64,000 nucleotides of DNA from positions 434,001 to 498,000 of the forward strand of contig SDOX01000006.1 in assembly GCA_004565275.1 (NCBI GenBank), written 5' to 3'. This DNA comes from Nannochloropsis salina CCMP1776. Its lineage: Eukaryota; Sar; Eustigmatophyceae; Eustigmatales; Monodopsidaceae. The stretch's first letter is position 1. Each line of letters begins with the position of its first letter. Positions 39,638-48,526 of the stretch are shown here, one piece after another. The position numbers and the translations under genes are program-made. The notes beneath the pieces were generated by a model. It was given only the letters and a program-made list of their open reading frames with translations, was not told the origin of the DNA and searched no databases.

Positions 39638-41373
39638 TTACCCCGACTTGCCGCTCGAACACAAAGCGCATTGGCAAATGAAGCCGTACTCCTTCAAGCT
39701 GGTTCTCCGATCCTCCACACTAGTACCTTGGACACGAATGTAGCTCTGGAACAGCTCCCCGCCTCCTGGGAGATGCTCCATTGCCACCAGCTCGGCCATC
39801 AAGGGCGCGCCTCCTACACCTCCCACCCATCGCACCTCACAATTTGCTTGGCAGGAATGGTTCATGCAACAGATGAGGGAAAGCAATGCCGTCCCGTCCA
39901 CGGCCGAGAATATCTCACTGGTCTGGCTCTTCGCCAAGCAGGCTTCCACCAAGGCGAGGGCCGACGAAGGTGACGCTGGTGGGAGTCTCGAAGAAACACG
40001 ACATGGCGGGACAGCTCCCAAGTGCTGGTGATGACCGTGCTCGTGGCCGTTTGCATCTGCACCTGAGATGCCTGAGTCCGCGACACACATCTCGTTGCCG
40101 CCGTCTGGCGCCCCCTCCTCCCCTTCCTCGTCCTCTTCCTCCCCCTCCTCCCAGTCCTCTAGGATTCGCCCGAGAAGCTGCAAATACACTTGCCTTGAGT
40201 CTGTGGTACAATTTGGCATGAGGTGGTCGACCAGGAACGACGACAGCACCGTCTCACGCCGAATGCCCACGTTGTTCTGTTCGAACATGCCGATCACGGC
40301 CGCCACGAAGTCGGGGGAGACGATGCTTTCCACCGAGCCACAGTAGGTCGCACACGGGGCACCGGGGTGAGTCAGCAACGCCTGTCGGAGCAAGTCCGCA
40401 GCCACCTTCACCAAACCGCGTAACATATCTTGGAAGGCGCTCGTGTCACGGACGGGGTCGGGGTTGGTGGCCACGTCCCACCAGGGCCGTTGCACGAAAT
40501 CTCGGAATGGAGAGAGAGCCGCGGAAAGATCCCCTCCATTGCTCTCAAAGCGCGTGAGGACCAAGGCCACCACATCCGCCACAAGCAAAAAGATTTCATT
40601 CGTCCGTAAGGCGTGCATTTTGTACTGGACCAGGGGGTGCGAACCCGCCTCATGTTCTGGAATGTGCCCGACGCAGAGGAGACGGTGCCCGCGATCCCAA
40701 TGCTCTTCCCGGCATTTTTGCGAGCAATACATTTCTCCGCAGCGCATCGTGCATGGCACAAGAGGGGCCAACACGGCCCCTGGAAAAGTGGCGGCCTCTG
40801 CTTCCATGCGTCTTGACTCCTCTTCCTCCATCAAAGCACTACGATCGCCTGCCTCCGCAAGCAGCATGAGATGCTGCCGGCAAGTGCCAATGAAGCAGAA
40901 GCAGGCTCCACAGGCCGGGACGTATTGCCGATTGTCTAAACTCTGCATGGCTACGAGGGGACGTTCCCGGAGAATGACCTGAAGTTCAGAGCCTCATGAG
41001 TTTTGCGGTTATTCGAAAGAACGCATCAACATGGTATTTGCCTTATCTTACGTCCATGGTACACAAAGGCCACACACATGCATATTTTAGAAAGAACTCA
41101 AGTCAATATGTTGAAGCTTTTCAGAGACTCGCACGCACACGCTAACCGGTCTCTCGACAATTCAGTCGAATTCGGTGCGATGTTACGATTGATTCAACAC
41201 CAAATGCAACCTCACACCAAACAATGAGGGCTAGAGCGTTCAAAATGCTCTTAGAACCTCCCCGCCCTCTCGTTTCACCTTACCTCGCCAGGCAAAAAGT
41301 CCCTCGTAGCGAACAAGCCCCGACCGTGGTACTTGCTCGGCAAAACACTCACATTGGTTTTGTTGTTGTCCAT
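39638..41373 (-). CDS. SET and MYND domain protein (SMYD-like methyltransferase), two exons
   Basis: Exon 1 (41373-41284, 30 codons) encodes MDNNKTNVSVLPSKYHGRGL then FATRDFLPGE, the first strand block of a SET domain. Exon 2 (40978-39638) continues in phase 0 with VILRERPLVAMQ; the intron is 305 bp. The protein has 476 residues. As in SMYD proteins, a MYND zinc finger is inserted in the SET domain (CGACFCFIGTC near residue 43, then CTMRCGEMYCSQKCREEHWD). The SET core resumes with LLSLICCMNHSCQANCEVRW, holding the NHSCxxN signature, and the post-SET part ends YGFICQCALCSS with zinc-binding Cys. An acidic Glu/Asp run (about 305-320) interrupts the middle. SMYD enzymes mono- to trimethylate lysines on histones and other proteins. 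The substrate here is unknown. Divergent from the RING gene by 272 bp. Confidence 0.9.
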
Positions 41374-41645
41374 TTGCGTCGAAGTTGTCCACATGTGCCT
41401 GGGAGGAAAAAAATGTCAGTGCGCATATCCCAAGTAGATGCCGCGAGGAGCCGATGCTTCGATACTCCGATCGTATCGTTGATACCCATCGATTGTCAAA
41501 TGGGCGAGATCAATACGAACAGAGGGTTTTCGCCTGCAAGTTGACAAGCCAAAGTTGATGACAGAAGCAACCATCTTCTGCTGTCAAGTACCGCTTCGAC
41601 TCACGACATGCTTGCGTTTTCCACAACAGGTGCTAGATAAAAACC
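41374..41645. promoter_or_regulatory. Short divergent upstream region shared by SMYD-like and RING genes
   Basis: Only 272 bp separate the two start codons, so the promoters must lie close together or overlap. No TATA-like or other specific element is convincing by eye. Confidence 0.4.
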
Positions 41646-44600
41646 ATGGCTCCTGAAACGAATCCGGAGCCGGGCGGTACTGAATTGACAAACGGGCCGG
41701 AAGCCCGTCGTTCAGAGGGCCATGCCGCCCCATCGTCTCCTGTTCAGTCCTCCATGAGCAGCTCTCGTGATCCACACCCTGTTCTACGACCACGCGCAGG
41801 TTTAAGAAACGGAATTCCGCACGTCTCGCAACGCCTCGTTGCAGGCATGCCCTCCTTCCCCGGGAGTTCGGTCTCCCCTTCCTTGGTCGTGACAGGGCAT
41901 GAGGATTTTCGCGTCCAAGGTCATGACAATAATGCTTTGATGCATGATGAAGTCATGGCACCGTTGTCTCAAGTCGTTCCTCCGTTCCATGGGACTCAAG
42001 AGAGGGGTCAAGAAGTAGTCTTTTCTTCCCATGCGGCGGGTCATCCGGTGGCTTCGGAGCACCCCCCCGCGCAGGACGATGCTGGGGTTGAGAACAAGGA
42101 GGATGGAGAGAAGCAGCACAAGAAAGAGGGGGACGTGCAAACGGGTAATGGGTCTGGCATACGTAGGGATGCAGGTTCCAGCGAGACGAATGGAAGGCGA
42201 GGTGTGGGGATTGGCGCAGAGGAGGAGGAGGAGGAGGAGGAAGACGAGGAGGAGGACGAGGAGGACGAGGATGACGACGGGGAGGACGAGCAAGACGAAG
42301 AAGACGAAGAAGACGAAGAAGAAGAAGAAGAAGAAGAAGAGGAGGAGGCGGATGCCAACGAGGCTGATGAGGAGGAGGAAGACGAGGAGGTGGTAGGGGA
42401 GGACGAGGGAAACGAAGAAGAGGAAGACGTGGAAGGGGATGGGGGGAAAGAGGAGATTGGAAGATGCCATAACCGTGAGAATACGTCGTTCGTCCAGGGG
42501 CCGAGGGCTATTGTGCCAGTGTTCAGAGAGAGACACGGTCCCACCCACGAGGGAGCCGAGGAGGGAGGACGCAGGGCTCTGTCGGGCGCCTCCGTCCCGC
42601 CTGCTTTGCCCTTGGCCGGTGGAGTCCTGCGGATGCGGCGGTCGCGGGGAGTTTCCTCCTTCCAAGCGGCTAACGGATCGCGCGTCCGCCCTCCGTCCTC
42701 GGGCTCCGTGCTGGCATCCCCTACAGGGTCCCGGCTAGAACGACCCGCTCCCTTCGCCTCCGCCGGCCCCTCTCCTTCCCCTCGGACCCGCGCGGAAGTC
42801 AGCGAGGAACAAGCCGGCCGCGACGCCTGGATCTGCCCCGTCTGTTTGCAGCATTTCGATGAGCCTTGCCGCCTGCCTCGCTGCACCCACACCTTCTGCA
42901 AGACGTGCATCCAAGGCATCATCCGAAACCTCGTGGCCGCCCACCACCAGCAACAGCAGCACCAGCAGCTTTCGCCCCCCGCGCCCCATTGCCCCCTCTG
43001 CCGTCTCGAGTTCACTCCCGCCGAGGTTCAACCCGACCAGGCCCTGTCTCAGGAGATGAGCGCCGCCAGGGTCCGCTGCGGCAATGTCCGGTGCGAGCGG
43101 CTCATGACCCCCCTCGAAAGCAAACGGCACCAGGACGAATGTCCTTACGGCGTGGCCCCCTGCCCCCACCAACATCACGGCTGTGGCTTTCAGACGCTAC
43201 GGAGGGACCTCGGTGCCCACTTGATCATGTGCCCCTACGAGCAGATTAAGGGCCTCTTTCCCAAGATCCGTCAGAGCAACGAGCACGTCACGGCCGCCAT
43301 GCGCGGGTGGGAGAATGCCTTCGTCTCGCAGCAACAAACCCTTGCCACCCACGCCGCCTCTCTCCGCAACCTGGAACACCGCTCGTCGTTCCCTCTCTCC
43401 CGCCACCTCCAGCTCGTCACCCTCCTTCTCTGGGAACCCTACCTGTGGCTTCAACAAGCCGAGCGATGGTCACGTTCCTTCTCCCTGCGGCTTTTCGCCA
43501 TGCAGCTCTACGCCTTCCCGCTCGTCCTCATCCTCCTCAAAGTCGCCGCCCGTAGCAGTCCCGACATGCCAAGGGAGCCAGGGCACGAAAGCCGCCGGTG
43601 GTTTTTCCCTCCGGCGACGCACTACCCCGCCCCCATTGTCGGCGCCAATTGCTGCCCGTCCTCCCCGTGCCGTTGGCCACCCTTGTATTCGGCACCCTCG
43701 CTCTCCTTCCTTACACCATGGCCTGCGGAGAGCGACAAAGAAGGCGAAGGCCAGCCTCACGTCTGCAGCCTCGGGATGGCGCCCGAGCTGGCATGGTTCG
43801 TGCTTATCCTCGTCATGGCCGTCGTCCTGGTCGAGGGCCTTCAGGACGCACCCCCCGTCCTCTCCACCAAGCTATGCATCCCATTGCGACCTGCCTCCTG
43901 GAGGGCATTCTTTCTCGGCTTACCTTCCCCGTCCAACCTGCGCCGCACCTCCTCCTACGACCCCTCCTCTCCGGCGCCGCCTTCCGTTCCTCCCTCCCAA
44001 GCCACCCCGCCCGCGCCTCGTCCAGATCCAATCCCCCAGACCCACACTGGCACACCTCCTGCGAGCACTGGACCTCACTCGTCATCATTCATTCCTCTCG
44101 TACTGTCCGTTCCGATCCGTTACGGAGAGTGGCTTTTGCAGTTCGCCACTGCCTGGGCTTGTTACGCTTTCGGAGGAGGGCGGGCTCGGGCAGATTTCTC
44201 GGACGCGAGTTTCCCATATCTAAGCAGCTTTGTCAGTGTCAGATATGTAGCATTGTTCCTGAGCCTGATCCCTGCTATGGCCGTGCAGACCCTGATCCAT
44301 CGTTGCAAGTTGGAGAAGCCAATAGTGCAAGGCATGGTTATGGGTGTGTGCATGTACTGGGTGGAGTGGCGGGCTTTGGCAGCCTCCCTTTTCCTGGAAG
44401 AGTTCCTCCATTATGGTCTCATTTATGCGTGTGGACAATGGTTGCTTGCGGACTCTGTGGAAAGGGAGGGCAGCGTGCGGTGGGATGCCTACGTGCGACG
44501 CTGTATCGAAGAGCCCGGGGCACGGTTTCGCGGAATCCTACTCCTGACTCTGGCAACGATCATGTTGCTAGTTGGGCAGAGCTGGGCACTCGTGAAAGGA

Positions 44601-44828
44601 ATTTCCTTCCGGACCACGGGTACAATGATGTCGTTCATGTTCCGCATGATTCTTGGCCGCTTCATGAAGCAGACCCATCAAATGCCGCGTCCCCCTGCCA
44701 CCAGTGCCGCTGTCCGTCTTCTGCAAGAACAAGGGCAATGGCCTCCGCCTGGTCACTACATGCTCCTCGCCTCGCGAGCTTTATTGGCATCGTCTGTGAT
44801 GGGAATCGCTCTCGTGTCCCTGTATTAA
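41646..44828 (+). CDS. RING-type E3 ligase-like membrane protein with TRAF-type zinc region and acidic tract
   Basis: A 1060-residue single-exon protein. Residues about 190-265 form a long Glu/Asp tract encoded by GAG/GAA/GAC repeats (about 42218-42430). The RING finger starts at Cys397/Cys400 (WICPVCLQHFDEPCRLPRCT) with HTFCKTC, a Gln/His-rich loop and CPLC at its end. Directly after comes a Cys/His-rich TRAF-type zinc region (RCGNVRCERLM, CPYGVAPCPHQHHGCGF, then LGAHLIMCPYEQIKG). The second half has about six hydrophobic segments, for example LFAMQLYAFPLVLILLKVAA, APELAWFVLILVMAVVLVEG, YVALFLSLIPAMAVQTLI and GILLLTLATIMLLVGQSWAL, separated by a Pro/Ser-rich stretch. RING domains recruit E2 enzymes for ubiquitin transfer, so a membrane-bound ubiquitin ligase is inferred. 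The combination resembles no named family that I recognise. A 60-codon stretch near 43560-43760 is open in other frames too. Confidence 0.78.
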   Translation: MAPETNPEPGGTELTNGPEARRSEGHAAPSSPVQSSMSSSRDPHPVLRPRAGLRNGIPHVSQRLVAGMPSFPGSSVSPSLVVTGHEDFRVQGHDNNALMHDEVMAPLSQVVPPFHGTQERGQEVVFSSHAAGHPVASEHPPAQDDAGVENKEDGEKQHKKEGDVQTGNGSGIRRDAGSSETNGRRGVGIGAEEEEEEEEDEEEDEEDEDDDGEDEQDEEDEEDEEEEEEEEEEEADANEADEEEEDEEVVGEDEGNEEEEDVEGDGGKEEIGRCHNRENTSFVQGPRAIVPVFRERHGPTHEGAEEGGRRALSGASVPPALPLAGGVLRMRRSRGVSSFQAANGSRVRPPSSGSVLASPTGSRLERPAPFASAGPSPSPRTRAEVSEEQAGRDAWICPVCLQHFDEPCRLPRCTHTFCKTCIQGIIRNLVAAHHQQQQHQQLSPPAPHCPLCRLEFTPAEVQPDQALSQEMSAARVRCGNVRCERLMTPLESKRHQDECPYGVAPCPHQHHGCGFQTLRRDLGAHLIMCPYEQIKGLFPKIRQSNEHVTAAMRGWENAFVSQQQTLATHAASLRNLEHRSSFPLSRHLQLVTLLLWEPYLWLQQAERWSRSFSLRLFAMQLYAFPLVLILLKVAARSSPDMPREPGHESRRWFFPPATHYPAPIVGANCCPSSPCRWPPLYSAPSLSFLTPWPAESDKEGEGQPHVCSLGMAPELAWFVLILVMAVVLVEGLQDAPPVLSTKLCIPLRPASWRAFFLGLPSPSNLRRTSSYDPSSPAPPSVPPSQATPPAPRPDPIPQTHTGTPPASTGPHSSSFIPLVLSVPIRYGEWLLQFATAWACYAFGGGRARADFSDASFPYLSSFVSVRYVALFLSLIPAMAVQTLIHRCKLEKPIVQGMVMGVCMYWVEWRALAASLFLEEFLHYGLIYACGQWLLADSVEREGSVRWDAYVRRCIEEPGARFRGILLLTLATIMLLVGQSWALVKGISFRTTGTMMSFMFRMILGRFMKQTHQMPRPPATSAAVRLLQEQGQWPPPGHYMLLASRALLASSVMGIALVSLY

Positions 44829-45273
44829 ATTTGCTTGTAAAGTCACGTTGTACCTGACCAAGAGGGGATTTTGGAATAAGTTACTCTCCCCTCCTGAAGG
44901 ACTTGTACATATGTCAATCAGTGAGTGAACCAAGCAGCGAATAAAGTAAATAACTAACTTAAAACTATAATACTAGATCGATGGGGAAAAAAAACATAAC
45001 GCAACCTTTCTCCTCAGTTGTTTTGTAAAAATTATGGCTTAAAATTTGGAAGGGGGTGGGGAGGTTAGTAACCGTGGGCTGCAGGAACCGTTGAACGCCG
45101 GAACGTGGCTGGGCGCACTCGTCCTGCCTCAACTGAGTGTTGTTATTGGCGCTTTTTATTAAGGGACGATCGTCTTACCGCACATCATCACTATCAGGGG
45201 TACCATCGAGTGTAAGGTTCTACTGGCCTCACCGCTGGGCTTCTCCTCTATCTGCGTTTTGAGCACAGCCTCC
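44829..45273. other. Intergenic between two + strand genes, AT-rich
   Basis: About 445 bp, AT-rich at 44930-45050, holding the RING gene 3' end and the RRP7 upstream region. No gene or repeat seen. Confidence 0.45.
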
Positions 45274-46314
45274 ATGGCCGCATTCCAAGAGTTGGGCAAC
45301 ATGCACGTCAAGGGTTACAAAGTAATAACCGTACCTCTGAATAACAATACATCGAGCCCTTTCTCAAGATTTGTTTACGTTCGTCAACATAACAATAAAG
45401 GGTAAGACATACTTCATGTGCTTTATTATAATGTGGCTATCGAGTGAGTATCTTCTTTCTGACCTTGGTTTACGCCTCCCCATCCAAATATTTCTGTCAT
45501 TTCTTTATTCAGAGAAGAAGAGCTGCCTCATGGACGCACGCTCTTTTTGGCCAATGTTCCCGCGCAGATAGGTGTTGATGTTCGCATGTACCTGGAAGAG
45601 GCTTTCGCAAAGTTTGGAGAAGTAGAGCTCGTTCGCGTGAAGGAGTCATCGGACAACGACGCCGTGAGCTCGTATACGGCAAAGAGTGCGATCGCGTTCG
45701 TGATTTTTCGAAGTAGTAAAGGGCTTAAATCTGTTATGAATGCGCCATTCGGAGAAAGCCGCCTACCACCACCGTCGGTCAAAGTGTCACTGGCAGAGTA
45801 TAAGCCTTCCAAGCGACAACGGAAGCTGCATAGTCAATACCAGGATACAGCAAATGAAACCGAGCGGAAGGAGGGGATGGCAGCAGCCTTAGAAGAGGAT
45901 GTACAAAGACTTGTTCGGCGTTTTCGGGCTGAGCTTCCGCAGGCGAAACTGTTGCAAGAGGAAGTCGACGATTATATGGCAAGATTTGAGGCAGCGGAGG
46001 AGGAAGCTGAACGCAAGCGTAAGGAGGCAGCTTCCAAACCGGACGCTGATGGCTTTGTTACAGTAGCATATGGTAAAAAACGTCGACGGGGGGGGGATGC
46101 TGACGGCAGTGATGGTATGAACGGCGTGAGGAAAAGGGGCCGGGCAGGAAGTCAGAAGAAGAAGAAGAAGGAGAGGGAATTGAAGAACTTCTACGCCCAT
46201 CAAATGCGGGAGGCAAAACGGGAGCAGCTGGCGCGCCTCCGGACACGCTTCGAGGAGGATAAGGCACGAATAGAAAAGATGAAAGCTGCACGTAAGTTCA
46301 AGCCGTTTGGATGA
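45274..46314 (+). CDS. RRP7: RRP7-like ribosome biogenesis protein, two exons
   Basis: Exon 1 (45274-45401) encodes MAAFQELGNMHVKGYKVITV and a FSRFVYVRQHNNK end. Exon 2 (45513-46314) continues with EEELPHGRTLFLANVP after a 111-bp GT-AG intron (phase 2 to 1). Together 309 residues. 'GRTLFLANVP' begins the RNA-binding RRM-like fold of RRP7, continuing through the FAKFGEVELVRVKES block. The C-terminal RRP7 domain is clear: DGFVTVAYGKKRRR, a basic run of KKKKKERELKNFYAHQMREA, KREQLARLRTRFEEDKARIE and the terminal KMKAARKFKPFG, which matches the family ending (K-x-x-RKF-[RK]-PF). RRP7 acts in the nucleolus in the UTP-C module for small-subunit rRNA processing. It is convergent with the SET methyltransferase, 113 bp apart. 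Confidence 0.93.
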
Positions 46315-46427
46315 CGGAGCTTGCAAAAAAAAGTACGATAGGCGAAAAGTCGCTCTTACAATCCTTTACCAAGGTGGGTTGTTAGAATTACATTGAGAAC
46401 CTGGCTCTTTCCTCTGCATGGATGCGT

Positions 46428-48173
46428 TCACACACTTTTCGAAGCCGCACTTTTGGGAGGAAGCAACAACTGTTTCTCGGCACCGGTGAGTTTCCGAAAG
46501 CGCGCGATCGCCTCATCCAACAGACGCAATTTTTCCACCCGGAAGGCCAATGTCAGCAAGCGAGGAGCCCTCTCCGCATTTTCCGTCCCAGCCCCTAGTC
46601 GTTCTCGTGAGGTCGCCGCTTTTCCTAGCTCTTCCTCCTCCTCCTGCGTCAAGGACAAGCGCTGCCGTTGCTCCAAGGTGGCCTCCAGCATGGCTTCATA
46701 GACGGCCAGCTCGGTCGGCGACTGCAGTTCCTTGGAGAAAACAGAGTCCTGAAACTCGTCCAAGGTTAAAAACATGGGTGTCTGGATGATGCTCTCCGTG
46801 ATGGCGTTCTCTGCCCGCAACTCGTCGTCCGATGCCAAGAGGATTCGCAAGCCCTCCAGAGCTTTCTCGTCTACCAGCCGCCCCCTCCGCCCCAGCCGGC
46901 AGCTTCGCACGTTCTCCTGCAGCCCTTTACTGAACAGGGTCTGCACACGGTCGTCGTTGACGATTCCCGCCCGGTTCTCGAGCAGCCAGTCCAGGAGATC
47001 CCCGAATTCGAACACGTCGGCCGCCGCGTCGACCTCCACGAAGCCGTAGTGAAAGAGCAGGTCGTCGTTGCTCTTGTCGCCGTAGGACATGAACACCTGC
47101 TGCCCCGCCTTGAAGTCCTCCCCCAGACTCAGACGAAAGCGTTGCCGCACGGAGTCGTAGTCCAAGTCGGTCGGGACGGTGGAGCGATGGTTGAGAGAAT
47201 CGATCATGGGCGCCAGCACATAGGTGGCTTTGGATCGGAAAAATTCCAAGAGAGAGGGGAGCAAGACTAGGGCGCCGGGTATTGCCGCTAGGTAGGGGTA
47301 TTCCTCGAGGGCGTAAGATAGGAGCTGAATCGTCTCCTGGTCAAGGTAGTAGATACCGGCAAAGAGGGCGACCAAGAGGAGGGAGGGCGCCAAACTGTTG
47401 AAACCCGTGCCAAACGTGCCTTTGAATGCCCGCGACAGGACGCTTTCCATGGCCCACACGAAGGTGGTCTCGTCCATGTCTTCCCGTACGGCTCGTGTTT
47501 TCCCCAACGCGTCGTAGAGGCCCGCCCACAGTTGTCGTTGTCGGTCTACCTTCCCCGCCAGGACGGGATAGACGCCTCGAAGCGCATTTAAGTCCTCTTC
47601 TGGCCAATGGAGCGGGGTCGGGATGCCCTCGGGTGGAGGCAGGAGCTGCACATACCCGGCTTTGAGCGCGCTTGTGGATGTCTTCCGTTCATAGACAAGC
47701 TTAAGTCCCAGCTGCGCGTACCATGGCATTTTTTTCCATTGCTTTTGGGGAACCCACTGTGGGAAGGGAGTACTTTCTCCTTCATCCAAACAAATTGCTT
47801 GTGATCGAGGCAGTTTTATCAAAACTTTGCCCAGAGGTACATTGAGGTTTGTTTTCAGACCTCGGGAGGGGGCTGTGTCTCCTTGTGGCCAAAAGAGGGC
47901 ATGCTCCAGTCCCTCGGCTTCAATACCGGAGTCCTTAAGACGGCGTTCGAAAGAGAATACAGCTTCTTTCTCATCCTCGGTAAACCCCGCCTGACACTGA
48001 TAAAGATCTGGAGAAGCCGACGATTTAGGCTCGACCGTGACGGCAAATCTCCTTGTCACAGGGAGCGATGATGATGAAAGCCTCCCACTTTTTACCAGAA
48101 AACCCTGAGTCATCCTCGAGGCCGACAACACCATCATGGCTATGGTCGGCAGCGTAGAGCAGGTCACCCGCAT
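46428..48173 (-). CDS. SET-domain methyltransferase, Rubisco-LSMT-like, plastid-targeted
   Basis: The first ATG of the frame (48173) gives 581 residues. The leader MRVTCSTLPTIAMMVLSASR then MTQGF looks like a signal peptide followed by Phe, the stramenopile plastid pattern. The split SET domain opens near GLEHALFWPQGDTAPSRGLK with VLIKLPRSQAI and resumes with APMIDSLNHRSTVPTD and QVFMSYGDKSNDDLLFHYGF, which are LSMT/SETD6-type motifs. A C-terminal helical substrate-binding domain follows. Between FVWAMESVLSRAFKGTFGTG and the SLNHR motif sits an insertion of about 65 residues with two hydrophobic runs (SLAPSLLLVALFAGIYYL and EYPYLAAIPGALVLLPSLLE) that could span or rest on a membrane. Family members methylate lysines of Rubisco large subunit, aldolases and ribosomal proteins; the target here is unknown. 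Divergent from the prenylcysteine oxidase gene. Confidence 0.85.
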   Translation of the reverse strand: MRVTCSTLPTIAMMVLSASRMTQGFLVKSGRLSSSSLPVTRRFAVTVEPKSSASPDLYQCQAGFTEDEKEAVFSFERRLKDSGIEAEGLEHALFWPQGDTAPSRGLKTNLNVPLGKVLIKLPRSQAICLDEGESTPFPQWVPQKQWKKMPWYAQLGLKLVYERKTSTSALKAGYVQLLPPPEGIPTPLHWPEEDLNALRGVYPVLAGKVDRQRQLWAGLYDALGKTRAVREDMDETTFVWAMESVLSRAFKGTFGTGFNSLAPSLLLVALFAGIYYLDQETIQLLSYALEEYPYLAAIPGALVLLPSLLEFFRSKATYVLAPMIDSLNHRSTVPTDLDYDSVRQRFRLSLGEDFKAGQQVFMSYGDKSNDDLLFHYGFVEVDAAADVFEFGDLLDWLLENRAGIVNDDRVQTLFSKGLQENVRSCRLGRRGRLVDEKALEGLRILLASDDELRAENAITESIIQTPMFLTLDEFQDSVFSKELQSPTELAVYEAMLEATLEQRQRLSLTQEEEEELGKAATSRERLGAGTENAERAPRLLTLAFRVEKLRLLDEAIARFRKLTGAEKQLLLPPKSAASKSV

Positions 48174-48526
48174 AGTCGTGATAAACAACTATCCCGATTC
48201 TGCCCCCTTGTATGATGGTGTAGATTAAAAATGGGTCAGACAACTTGCCTTTTCCAGCAGGAGAGGTTGAGAAGAGGCGGAAAAAGCCAGCTTCATGGCA
48301 CTTTAAGACCAAGGAGAAGCCAATGAAAAACATGATAAATCCACAAACAAGCGACAAAAAAGGTCGAACCCACATGGTGTGCGTGTGCCGCTTTTTGTGT
48401 CGCTGTGGGCAGACCTGCCGGTGCTTGTGCCTGTATATGTCTACCTGAGGTCAAGATACTTCCCTCGGCACTCGCCATATCTTGCACCTGACCAAACACA
48501 CTTTTTTACCCCCCCACAGGACAACT

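Noticed and set aside
43315-44857. Alternative long frames over the second half of the RING gene
   Set aside because: The chosen frame alone is continuous with the RING domain and carries regular hydrophobic helices; the others are Pro/Arg/Ser-rich shadows.
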